Source: a virus
DNA: 20,069 nucleotides
Virus record (IMG/VR): IMGVR_UViG_3300011116_000632
Location: 1-20,069 of that record
Direction: 5' to 3' (one strand)
Positions 13,831-20,069 of the stretch are shown here, one piece after another. Every line of letters begins with the position of its first letter. Position 1 is the first letter of the stretch. The position numbers were made by a program, and so were the translations under genes. The notes beneath the pieces are model-generated. The model did not search any database. It was given only the letters and a program-made list of their open reading frames with translations, and had not been told where the DNA came from.

Positions 13831-14014
13831 CGAAGCAGGAAAAGGTTCAAATCCTAAATTAAAACAAAAGAAACAATTTGACGATAATTATGAGAAGATA
13901 GATTTCTCAAAAAAAGAAGTCTATTATGATTCAGATGAAACGACAGATTGGGACGAGGATAGAGTAGATATTATAGGCACCAATGGAAACACTGGTGAGC
14001 ATTACATCAAATAA
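13820..14014 (+). CDS. Hypothetical acidic protein, 64 aa
   Basis: Not recognised. A 64-aa hydrophilic protein with a basic N-terminal third (KGSNPKLKQKKQFDD) and an acidic remainder (DSDETTDWDEDRVD). The start at 13820 overlaps the stop of the phosphoesterase and follows GGGGGAAA; a longer reading from 13790 has no support. It is the last gene before the convergent terminator. Confidence 0.6.
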   Translation: MKYNEAGKGSNPKLKQKKQFDDNYEKIDFSKKEVYYDSDETTDWDEDRVDIIGTNGNTGEHYIK

Positions 14015-14041
14015 AAAAAAGGGGTTTTTAAACCCCTTTTG
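14012..14041. terminator. Convergent bidirectional terminator
   Basis: GGGGTTT-TT-AAACCCC (14021-14036) flanked by A-rich and T-rich runs. On the minus strand the stem is followed by eight T, a strong terminator for the pqqA side; on the plus strand four T follow. It separates the rightward early block from the leftward block. Confidence 0.9.
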
Positions 14042-14073
14042 TAAATAAATTTCAAATTTGATAGTTATTTCAT

Positions 14074-14102
14074 GTTGATATGAAAACTACAAAAATATCA
14101 AC
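14074..14102. repeat. Inverted repeat downstream of pqqA
   Basis: GTTGATAT and its perfect complement ATATCAAC are separated by 13 bases, between the pqqA stop and the convergent terminator. No T-run follows. It may be an RNA stem that protects the short pqqA message, or a binding site. Confidence 0.55.
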
Positions 14103-14138
14103 TTACTATATCCTTTGAAGGTAGTTTAACAAATTTAT

Positions 14139-14210
14139 TTACTTATTCATTACATACATAGTTACTTCAAAGCCAAATCTCATTTCTGTTGCTGCTGGTT
14201 TAGTCCACAT
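14139..14210 (-). CDS. pqqA: PqqA, PQQ precursor peptide
   Basis: A 23-aa peptide that reads as PqqA, the ribosomal precursor of pyrroloquinoline quinone. The N-terminus MWTKPA and core RFGFEVTMY match bacterial PqqA closely; E15 and Y19, spaced E-x3-Y, are the two residues that PqqE cross-links and from which PQQ is built. The ATG at 14210 is preceded by AAGGAGCATATT, an excellent ribosome site, and the stop is TAA. No other pqq gene is in the window, so processing would depend on host PqqB-E. It sits after a small holin-like gene and before a strong terminator. Being so short, it is invisible to ordinary gene callers. A chance match of this quality with a perfect ribosome site is very unlikely. 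Confidence 0.9.
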   Translation of the reverse strand: MWTKPAATEMRFGFEVTMYVMNK

Positions 14211-14256
14211 AATATGCTCCTTAAAAGTTAATGTAGGTTTTCACTCTACAAACATA

Positions 14257-14279
14257 TTGTTTCATATTGAATGAAACAA
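14257..14279. repeat. Inverted repeat in the pqqA leader region
   Basis: TTGTTTCAT, a five-base centre ATTGA, and ATGAAACAA form a perfect nine-base-pair stem 47 bases before the pqqA start. It could be a weak terminator for the holin-like gene, an operator, or an RNA processing stem. No T-tract follows on the minus strand. Confidence 0.6.
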
Positions 14280-14295
14280 ACCATCAAGAAAATCA

Positions 14296-14472
14296 TTATT
14301 TATTAAATTTTTTTTTGAAATGCTCGTATATTCTAATGCTATACCAAACGATAGATAATAAAGCTGCTATCGCTGGAAGTATTTGAGCTATCGTGCCTAA
14401 TACTGTAATTCCTGAAATAGTATCAACTACATGCTTTGTATGTTCGTTGATGTCCTGAATATGTTTAATCAT
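14296..14472 (-). CDS. Small holin-like membrane protein, 58 aa
   Basis: A 58-aa protein: a polar N-terminal 20 residues, then a hydrophobic segment at about residues 20-47 with TVLGTIAQILPAIAALLSIVWY, then IRIYEHF and a lysine-rich tail (KKKFNK). The LPAIAALLSIVWYxIRIYE pattern is that of small T7-type (class II) holins in aquatic podophage-like genomes. The start is ATG at 14472 after a weak GGGAAA site. It is distinct from the 3TM holin at 874-1269. No endolysin is adjacent on this side. Confidence 0.68.
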   Translation of the reverse strand: MIKHIQDINEHTKHVVDTISGITVLGTIAQILPAIAALLSIVWYSIRIYEHFKKKFNK

Positions 14473-14484
14473 TTTAATTTCCCA

Positions 14485-14670
14485 CTAATTAACAAGATGC
14501 TTTTTAATAGCAATATAAAGATTGTCAGAGCTAAATATATGAGCAATAGACCCATCAGATAATAAAATAACCAAACAATGTTTATTATCGTAGTAATCAA
14601 AGTCAATATTTTGAATTGTTTTATTTTGTAGAAAATTGTAAACTTCATCAATTGTTTGTATAGAACTCAA
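14485..14670 (-). CDS. Hypothetical protein, 61 aa
   Basis: Not recognised. A 61-aa protein with a TTG start that overlaps the 3' end of the glycosyltransferase gene. The segment IQNIDFDYYDNKHCLVILLSDGS has the look of a genuine small beta-rich domain. There is no ATG in the frame and the ribosome site (AAAGG, about 13 bases upstream) is poorly placed. A competing hydrophobic frame on the same strand (14469-14651) looks like a shadow. Confidence 0.45.
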   Translation of the reverse strand: MSSIQTIDEVYNFLQNKTIQNIDFDYYDNKHCLVILLSDGSIAHIFSSDNLYIAIKKHLVN

Positions 14671-15694
14671 GATTGGCTTTTAACCTTTCGTTATCAGGTT
14701 CAAATTGTAACGCAATTTCCCCATGTTCGATAGCCAAATCTTTTTTGCCTAAATGATGCGCTGCTATCGCAATATAATCATGCGGTAATGCGCTCCATAC
14801 TGCTGGATTCATAGTATATACCAATGCTTTATCTTTAATTTCTAATGCTCGTAAACCAGCATCTAAAGATTCTTGCCACATTGATTTCTTGTAATATGAT
14901 TCAGATAATTCTACCCAAGGTTCACGAGTGTTAGGTGCTTCATTACAAGCTTTTTTAAACCACTCAACACCATTTTGACCGAGCTCGTCATAGCATTTGC
15001 CTAATAATCTCATAGCATAACAACGCTCATTTGGCCATGTAGCTTCAGGCATATCTAAATATTTGTTTAAAGCTACTACGGCATCTAACCATTTATGGTA
15101 AAAGGTTAGCTCCCTTGCATAATAAAAAGCGTTTCTAGGACATCTAGGGTCCTCTGTAACCGCTAATAATAATAGGTCTAAGTATTGGCCTCTAGATTTT
15201 GTTGGGTCAGGTTTATGAACCACCAACAACATATCTGTTTGAGCCCATACTTCTGTAATTCTAGCATCAGGAACAGGATATTCATGGCACGGGTGATGCC
15301 AATGATAGCCATGTCTTGCGTGTATTTTTTCGTAATAGAATGCGATACCTTGACCCCAGTCAAATTTGTATCTTAATCGAGTAGTGTCAGCTTTCCATAC
15401 TCGTTCTATTTCCTCACGCCAACCCTTTTGTAATTCCTCATCTAAATCTAAAGAAACACAAACATCAAAGTCTTTAGGTATTAAGGATAAAGCAGCATCA
15501 CGAGCAATATCAAATCGCCAAGGAGTAACACCAATGCTATAAACAGTAGCTCCACAATCTCTCGCTTTTCCCACTGTGTCATCTGTAGAACCTGTATCAG
15601 CAATTAAGATTAAGTCGGCGTCTTTGGCAGATTGACAAAAACGCTCGACAAATTGTTCCTCATTTTTTGATATTGCATATACTGCTATTTTCAT
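14648..15694 (-). CDS. GT2-family glycosyltransferase with TPR region
   Basis: A 348-aa protein. Residues 1-110 are a GT-A family 2 glycosyltransferase: SKNEEQF (10-15), the nucleotide-binding ADTGSTDDT (32-40), and the metal-binding SLDLDEE (81-87). From about residue 215 to the end there are TPR-like helix pairs (AMRLLGKCYDELGQ; WVELSESYYKKSMWQESLDAGLRALEI; IAAHHLGKKDLAIEHGEIAL). No membrane segments are seen. GT2-TPR proteins like this occur in phages and are thought to modify virion or host glycans. It lies directly downstream of the collagen-like fibre gene, which makes the fibre a plausible substrate. Ribosome site AAAGGAC. Confidence 0.85.
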   Translation of the reverse strand: MKIAVYAISKNEEQFVERFCQSAKDADLILIADTGSTDDTVGKARDCGATVYSIGVTPWRFDIARDAALSLIPKDFDVCVSLDLDEELQKGWREEIERVWKADTTRLRYKFDWGQGIAFYYEKIHARHGYHWHHPCHEYPVPDARITEVWAQTDMLLVVHKPDPTKSRGQYLDLLLLAVTEDPRCPRNAFYYARELTFYHKWLDAVVALNKYLDMPEATWPNERCYAMRLLGKCYDELGQNGVEWFKKACNEAPNTREPWVELSESYYKKSMWQESLDAGLRALEIKDKALVYTMNPAVWSALPHDYIAIAAHHLGKKDLAIEHGEIALQFEPDNERLKANLEFYTNN

Positions 15695-15714
15695 GTCTTG
15701 TCCTTTATTATTAT

Positions 15715-18207
15715 TTAACTTGGATATACGGCATCTACTAATTGTCCTGCACTTAACGCGACTGCAAATACAACAGATGTTCCACTTGATACAGTAACAT
15801 CTACGCCATTTCTCATTAAAACACCTTGTAAATATACACTAATTTTGCCTGATGTATATGTTGCTGATGTAGTAAATGTTGTTTGTGAAGCAGTAGCAGT
15901 AAATGAATCATAACGCAATAACGCTGCTCCGCTAGTTCCTGTAGGTCCTGTAGGTCCTCCTGCGCCAGTAGTTCCTGTTGGTCCCGTAGGTCCAGCAACA
16001 GTAGAAGCTGCACCAGTTGGTCCAGTAGGACCTCCTGCTCCCGTTGCACCTGTGCTGCCTGTTGGACCAGTTGGACCGACATTTCCTTGCACGCCTTGAA
16101 TACCTTGCACACCTTGTGCGCCTGTTGGTCCTGTTGGACCTACTGCGCCATTAGAACCAGCAGTTCCTGTTGGACCTGTCGGACCTGCGTTGCCTTGTAT
16201 TCCTTGTGGACCAGTTGGACCAGCGACACCTTGTATGCCTTGTTCACCCTGTATTCCTTGTGGACCTGTAGGACCGACTGCACCAGTGCTTCCTGTGGGT
16301 CCTGTTGGACCAACATTACCCTGACTTCCTGTAGGACCTACTGCACCTGTGTTTCCAGTTGGACCTGTAGGACCAACGGCACCTGTATTTCCTACTGCTC
16401 CTGTTGGACCAGTTGGACCTACTGCACCTGTTTCGCCCTGTATGCCCTGAACACCCTGTGGACCAGTTGGACCAACATTTCCTTGATCGCCTTGATTTCC
16501 TGTTGGACCAGTTGGACCGACCGCTCCTGTTGAGCCTGTATTTCCTTGTGGACCTGTAGGTCCTACATCACCCTGAATTCCTGTAGGTCCTGTAGGTCCA
16601 ACGGCACCTGTTGAGCCGACTGCACCTGTAGGTCCAGTAGGTCCGACATTGCCTTGATTTCCTGTAGGTCCGACATCGCCCTGAGCCCCTGTAGGTCCAG
16701 TAGGTCCAGCAACAGTAGATGCTGCTCCTGTTGGTCCTGTTGCTCCTATGTTTCCTGTTGCACCGACACTTCCAGTTGGTCCTGTAGGTCCAATATTTCC
16801 TTGAGGACCTGTTGGACCTGTTATACCTACTGATTGAATGATAGCAATTAAATTATGATTGTTTGCAAAACCAGTTGTTCCTGTTCCTGCTGAAGTATCT
16901 AAAGATACTGGCACAGTAATAGAAGTATTAGGAATTACTGTTGGAGTTGCGGTTACTAACCATTTTTGATAGTTATTAGAATTAGTTGCATCTTGTAAAA
17001 TTAAAACATCATTCGTTTTTAATATTCCTAAAAATACATCAATGTCAATTACATTAGATGTTAAATGACTAAATACAAGATTAGTTGCTGAAATTTGAGT
17101 AGCATTATTCCAAAAAACATGACCATTTGTTGGTGTGCCACTTGTTTGAGTTGTGTCTGCTTGATATTGATAATAGCTAGATGATATTCCGTCAGCACCT
17201 TGTGGACCTGTAGGACCAGTAGCTCCTACTGCTCCAGCATTTCCAGTTGGACCAACATCACCTTGAGCTCCTGTTGGACCTGTTGGACCTACGGCACCTG
17301 TTGCACCAACACTTCCTGTTGGACCAGTTGGACCTGTATTTCCGATATTTCCTTGTGCGCCAGTTGGACCGACACTTCCTGTTGGACCTTGGCTTCCTGT
17401 TGGACCAACATCGCCAGTTGCACCAGTTGGACCTGTAGGACCAGCGATTGTGCTTGCTGCACCTGCTGCGCCAGTTGGACCTGTAGGACCAGTATTTCCT
17501 GTTGCACCAACATTTCCTGTAGGTCCTGTTGGACCAGCTACACCAGCATTTCCTTGAAGCCCTTGAACGCCCTGTGGACCTGTGGGTCCTGCTACTGTAG
17601 AAGCATCGCCTTGAGCTCCTGTTGGACCTGTTGGACCATTTGTGCCATTAGTTCCTGCTGCTCCTGTTGGACCTGCAATAGTAGAAGCTGCACCTGTCGG
17701 TCCAGTAGGACCTGTAATTGAAACACCTGATGCACCTGTTGGACCTGTGTCGCCTTGTATTCCTTGTATTCCTTGTATGCCCTGCGCTCCTGTTGGACCA
17801 GCGTTTCCTGCTGCTCCTGTTGGACCTGTTGGACCTCCTGCTCCACCAGCACCTGTTGTTCCTGTTGGACCTGTGGGTCCTGCTGCACCTGCATTTCCTT
17901 GAATACCCTGAACGCCTTGTGAGCCTGTTGGTCCTGCTGCACCTGTAGCACCTGTTGGACCAGTTCCGCTAGGACCAGTAGGACCTGCGACAGTAGAGGC
18001 AGCACCAGTAGGACCTGTTGGTCCAGTTCCTGTAGGACCAGTTGGACCAGCTACTGTTGAAGCAGCTCCAGTAGCTCCAGTAGGACCAGTGGGACCTGTG
18101 CCACCTGCACCTGTAGGACCTGTAGGTCCAAGAGTTCCTGATGTGCCTGCTGGACCAGTTGGTCCAATAATGCCTTTATCAACGACTAATGTAATTTCGG
18201 AAGCCAT
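15715..18207 (-). CDS. Collagen-like tail-fibre-type protein, 830 aa
   Basis: An 830-aa protein. Residues 15-340 and 464-760 are Gly-X-Y repeats, mostly GPTGPT with GAQ, GVQ, GIQ and GNV variants and a recurring [13 protein letters not shown] unit. Between them (341-463) is a non-collagen insert with [15 protein letters not shown] and [15 protein letters not shown]. The last 70 residues ([15 protein letters not shown], then [20 protein letters not shown]) match a widespread C-terminal phage fibre module. The first 14 residues are not repeated. Such proteins form trimeric triple helices on virions, as with Bacillus BclA on spores. It is probably a tail fibre or side fibre. Threonine in the Y position offers glycosylation sites. 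Confidence 0.85.
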   Translation of the reverse strand: MASEITLVVDKGIIGPTGPAGTSGTLGPTGPTGAGGTGPTGPTGATGAASTVAGPTGPTGTGPTGPTGAASTVAGPTGPSGTGPTGATGAAGPTGSQGVQGIQGNAGAAGPTGPTGTTGAGGAGGPTGPTGAAGNAGPTGAQGIQGIQGIQGDTGPTGASGVSITGPTGPTGAASTIAGPTGAAGTNGTNGPTGPTGAQGDASTVAGPTGPQGVQGLQGNAGVAGPTGPTGNVGATGNTGPTGPTGAAGAASTIAGPTGPTGATGDVGPTGSQGPTGSVGPTGAQGNIGNTGPTGPTGSVGATGAVGPTGPTGAQGDVGPTGNAGAVGATGPTGPQGADGISSSYYQYQADTTQTSGTPTNGHVFWNNATQISATNLVFSHLTSNVIDIDVFLGILKTNDVLILQDATNSNNYQKWLVTATPTVIPNTSITVPVSLDTSAGTGTTGFANNHNLIAIIQSVGITGPTGPQGNIGPTGPTGSVGATGNIGATGPTGAASTVAGPTGPTGAQGDVGPTGNQGNVGPTGPTGAVGSTGAVGPTGPTGIQGDVGPTGPQGNTGSTGAVGPTGPTGNQGDQGNVGPTGPQGVQGIQGETGAVGPTGPTGAVGNTGAVGPTGPTGNTGAVGPTGSQGNVGPTGPTGSTGAVGPTGPQGIQGEQGIQGVAGPTGPQGIQGNAGPTGPTGTAGSNGAVGPTGPTGAQGVQGIQGVQGNVGPTGPTGSTGATGAGGPTGPTGAASTVAGPTGPTGTTGAGGPTGPTGTSGAALLRYDSFTATASQTTFTTSATYTSGKISVYLQGVLMRNGVDVTVSSGTSVVFAVALSAGQLVDAVYPS
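15928..16818 (-). repeat. Collagen repeat block 2 (coding)
   Basis: Tandem nine-base units encoding Gly-X-Y, on the plus strand seen as varied GGACCTGTTGGACCAGT-like repeats. They cover residues 464-760 of the fibre protein. Such arrays recombine easily, so length variation between related phages is expected. Confidence 0.85.
17188..18165 (-). repeat. Collagen repeat block 1 (coding)
   Basis: Tandem nine-base units encoding Gly-X-Y for residues 15-340 of the fibre protein, with a repeated AASTVAG segment at several points. This block is separated from block 2 by the 369-base insert at 16819-17187. Confidence 0.85.
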
Positions 18208-18208
18208 A

Positions 18209-18691
18209 TTAATTCACCACCCCATCTGATCTGACTAAAAATAAAAGGAAAACGATTAAATCTTGCGCAGGTGTTGAACCACTTGCAGGATATGAAATTT
18301 TAATTCTACCACTAAAGCCAACGCAATCTGAAGCGTTAATATCTAATTGTGGGTCACTTGCAATCAAGCCCCAAGCATTGTCGTCAATGACAAGCGTAAA
18401 TGTTCCGCCAGCAGTATCTATATTTGTGATAGTAAGAGGGATTGCAGAGGGTGCTGGTGTGTAATCAGCTATATCGAAAGTTAATCCATATCGAGTATCT
18501 CGAACATTGGATAACTGTCTGCGAATAATTTGTGCGTTTATAGTTGCACCAGTTAAAGTTACTGGGGCATTTTCTATATTTTCCAAAGTGAGGTTCCAGT
18601 AAGTAGATTGATTCCAAACTAATTCGCCTGCAATAATCTGATTACTAAACCCTGACACTTGCGTGAGGGTATTTTTATTAAAGATTGCCAT
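18209..18691 (-). CDS. Probable virion structural protein, 160 aa
   Basis: A 160-aa protein, beta-rich and low in charge. [23 protein letters not shown] is the pattern of the N-terminal domain of phage baseplate-upper-protein (BppU)-like fibres, and its C-terminus ([27 protein letters not shown]) is similar in character. It ends one base before the collagen-like gene begins, so the two are probably partners in the same tail structure. The family name is not certain. Ribosome site TAGGAAAAATT. Confidence 0.65.
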   Translation of the reverse strand: MAIFNKNTLTQVSGFSNQIIAGELVWNQSTYWNLTLENIENAPVTLTGATINAQIIRRQLSNVRDTRYGLTFDIADYTPAPSAIPLTITNIDTAGGTFTLVIDDNAWGLIASDPQLDINASDCVGFSGRIKISYPASGSTPAQDLIVFLLFLVRSDGVVN

Positions 18692-18745
18692 AATTTTTCC
18701 TAACTAGGTAAATGACGCCAGCATCTTTCTGACGCAAGGCGGAAA
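18692..18745 (-). other. Short intergenic spacer with direct repeats
   Basis: Two TGACGC hexamers (18713-18718 and 18730-18735) lie 17 bases apart, with CGCC/GGCG segments around them. No clear terminator or promoter boxes are seen. The spacing of 17 could suit a regulator binding one face of DNA, but this is speculative. Confidence 0.35.
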
Positions 18746-19159
18746 TTATGTCTTATTTTTTAAAATGTAATTAGCAATGATTTTACCATACTTAATTGCA
18801 TTTTTCTTGGGTATTTTAAAATCATATTGTGTTGGATTTTGAAATATTACATCAGTATTTGAGTATTTACTAGATTTAATTGTATCAACCCATATTAATA
18901 TATCAGCATTAAATATAGCTCTGCTTTCTTTTGTAGGAGCTATAAAGTCAGCTATAACATAATCTGCATCACTTATATTAGCCAATTCATTGATTCTTTT
19001 AGCTTGTCTTATTCTACCCTCAATACTAAAATCCCAATCATTATATTTTTCTCTTATTTCGTCTGCATTTAATCTTATATTGTTTGGAAGTAATTTTGCT
19101 AATTCTTTAGCTAATTCGGATTTGCCACTTCCTGACAAACCCATAATAAGTATTTTCAT
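18746..19159 (-). CDS. APS-kinase-like P-loop kinase
   Basis: A 137-aa P-loop kinase. Walker A is GLSGSGKS at residues 7-14. IRLNADEIREKYNDWDFSIEGRIRQ then follows with the residues expected of adenylylsulfate kinases (NADE-x-R, DFS-x2-GR), and YVIADFIAPTKESR plus LIWVDTI match the later APS-kinase motifs. CysC makes PAPS, the sulfate donor, from APS and ATP. At 137 aa it is shorter than CysC (about 200 aa), so substrate identity is open; it may phosphorylate another small molecule. It overlaps the sulfotransferase-like gene by four bases. Confidence 0.78.
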   Translation of the reverse strand: MKILIMGLSGSGKSELAKELAKLLPNNIRLNADEIREKYNDWDFSIEGRIRQAKRINELANISDADYVIADFIAPTKESRAIFNADILIWVDTIKSSKYSNTDVIFQNPTQYDFKIPKKNAIKYGKIIANYILKNKT

Positions 19160-19839
19160 ACAAAATATTTAAGTTTAGGAAATTGCTCTATTATTTTTTC
19201 TTGAATTTTTAATATTTTAAAATCTATTGGTATATAAGGCATAATATATTCGTCTGTATTACCTGCTTCATCTACATTTATATACTTATTACTTTTTAAA
19301 AAATCATTTTTAATATGTTTTACATGAAAGTTAATTTCAATAGGAACATATTTAATGCCAAAAAATTCACATACTTGTTTAGCTATAAACTGTGGATTTT
19401 TAAATAAATCATCTGCATCTATAAACATAATGTCTTTAGAATCTATAGCCCAAAACATTCTATCTGCCCATAAAGTTGCTTGCAATAATTCAGGACTATA
19501 ATCATGTTCAATTAATTTTGTTTTTCTGTGAAATCTTTTTTCCATCACATTAAGATGAAAAGCTACTGCTTGGCAATCTTTTTTCTTTTGTATTTGATCG
19601 TGTAATTTACGATATAAAAATACTTTTTTACCTTTTATAAATGGCATTAAATAACAACATACACTTGAATATTTAACAATCTCATTATCTTTTTGATGTT
19701 GTTCTATAAACTCTAATGGGTTTTCTTGATTGTAAACTTGATGTGACCAATCGGGTTCAGCTAATGTAGGAAGTGATTTGCTTAATAAAGCAGTTAAATA
19801 AGTTGAGCCACAATGTGAGGTATGAAATATTGAATACAT
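19156..19839 (-). CDS. Sulfotransferase-like protein
   Basis: A 227-aa protein. The N-terminal SIFHTSHCGSTYLTALLSKS at residues 3-22 has the shape of the 5'-phosphosulfate-binding loop of sulfotransferases (after strand 1, with the small-residue turn CGSTYL). A later helix-turn pair with FIAKQVCEFFGIKYVP matches the C-terminal region of the same fold (F-x-G-I). The usual second signature with Ser/Arg binding the 3'-phosphate is not clear to me. It overlaps the APS-kinase-like gene, which may supply PAPS. The acceptor is unknown; a fibre, a lipopolysaccharide sugar or a small molecule are options. Confidence 0.65.
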   Translation of the reverse strand: MYSIFHTSHCGSTYLTALLSKSLPTLAEPDWSHQVYNQENPLEFIEQHQKDNEIVKYSSVCCYLMPFIKGKKVFLYRKLHDQIQKKKDCQAVAFHLNVMEKRFHRKTKLIEHDYSPELLQATLWADRMFWAIDSKDIMFIDADDLFKNPQFIAKQVCEFFGIKYVPIEINFHVKHIKNDFLKSNKYINVDEAGNTDEYIMPYIPIDFKILKIQEKIIEQFPKLKYFV

Positions 19840-19842
19840 ATC

Positions 19843-20069
19843 TTATCCTATTTTTAAAAGTTTAAATGCCAATGAAACTCTTAATCCATTAAAATTTTGA
19901 CTTAAAGGCATAGCAAAATGATTTTTATTGTTTTGAAAATAGACTGCGGAATAAGGAGTGTTTTGAATTACAGTATCATTTTCCTCAAAATATGTTCCAC
20001 CACCCCATTCTATATTCCATTCAGGATTGCAATAAATTAAAAATGTTCTTCCTAATTCAGTATTCATAT
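19843..20069 (-). CDS. Partial 2OG-Fe(II) oxygenase (prolyl-hydroxylase type)
   Basis: The C-terminal part (at least 74 residues) of a second 2OG-iron oxygenase, cut by the window edge. RTFLIYCNPEWNIEWGGGTYFEE and the end NHFAMPLS with GLRVSLAFKL match the C-terminal half of prolyl-4-hydroxylase-like phage proteins: the NHF His would be the third metal ligand and the Arg in LRVSLAF the 2OG-binding residue. The HxD lies upstream and outside the window, or just at the edge: the codon before the first Met is N-A-T and can encode His, Asp, Asn or Tyr. The internal Met is therefore not a reliable start. Confidence 0.75.
   Translation of the reverse strand, partial: MNTELGRTFLIYCNPEWNIEWGGGTYFEENDTVIQNTPYSAVYFQNNKNHFAMPLSQNFNGLRVSLAFKLLKIG

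Noticed and set aside
14469-14651. 60-aa hydrophobic frame on the minus strand
   Set aside because: It overlaps the 61-aa frame, is very AT-rich (Ile/Leu/Thr repeats), and would collide with the holin-like gene start; judged a shadow.
15816-18005. Several long plus- and minus-strand frames rich in Trp/Cys/Ser or Gln/Leu/Val across the collagen repeat region
   Set aside because: They arise from reading the nine-base Gly-X-Y repeats in other frames; composition is repetitive and no ribosome sites or family patterns were seen.
15928-18165. Repeat-rich DNA that might look like a CRISPR array
   Set aside because: The units are nine bases, vary continuously and stay in frame as Gly-X-Y codons; there are no constant repeats with unique spacers and no cas genes.

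Overview
This 20,069-base window is a piece of an AT-rich, tightly packed tailed-phage genome. The evidence is a run of overlapping small genes, phage recombination and replication genes, several lysis-type proteins, and a tail-fibre-like collagen-repeat gene. No tRNA, integrase, transposase or CRISPR array was seen. The most informative feature is a 23-codon gene at 14139-14210 (minus) that reads as PqqA, the peptide precursor of the cofactor PQQ. I infer a host that makes PQQ. A low-GC methylotroph such as a Methylophilales bacterium would fit, but the host assignment is inference only.

Layout. (1) Minus strand, 8633 down to 36, reads leftwards: VRR-NUC nuclease; a DUF1376-type replication initiator with nine heptamer repeats inside it; a SleB-type cell-wall hydrolase; a 57-aa helix-turn-helix protein; three translationally coupled small genes; a helicase-loader-like protein; NinB; a YbcO-like nuclease; a DUF5856-like protein; a ParB-domain protein. 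Then come a GT-B-like glycosyltransferase, a HAD-type phosphatase and a 2OG-Fe(II) oxygenase in one overlapping block, followed by an HNH nuclease, a SprT-like protein, a 3TM holin, an M15 peptidase and a DUF6378-like protein. (2) Plus strand, 8740 to 14014: small early-type genes, then a recombination block of ERF annealase, YqaJ exonuclease and an SSB-like protein with an acidic DDTPF tail, and after a terminator an HTH-metallophosphoesterase. (3) A convergent terminator at 14012-14041. (4) Minus strand, 20069 down to 14139: a partial prolyl-hydroxylase-like oxygenase, a sulfotransferase-like protein, an APS-kinase-like P-loop kinase, a structural protein, an 830-aa collagen-like fibre, a GT2-TPR glycosyltransferase, a small unknown gene, a second small holin-like gene and pqqA.

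How they may work together. The two divergent blocks (initiator side and ERF side) share a promoter module found three times: GCTTTCTTTTTTT, 11-12 bases, then a -10 box. This suggests they are switched on together. The right-hand block groups a Gly-Pro-Thr fibre with enzymes that could hydroxylate, glycosylate or sulfate it. The pqqA gene is best explained as a host-metabolism gene that would feed the host's own PQQ biosynthesis enzymes.

Nine genes or start sites here are corrected or added relative to a simple long-ORF view: six small genes (6644-6742, 6946-7119, 9014-9121, 9676-9852, 11847-11969, 14296-14472), pqqA, and trimmed starts for several others chosen by ribosome-binding sites.
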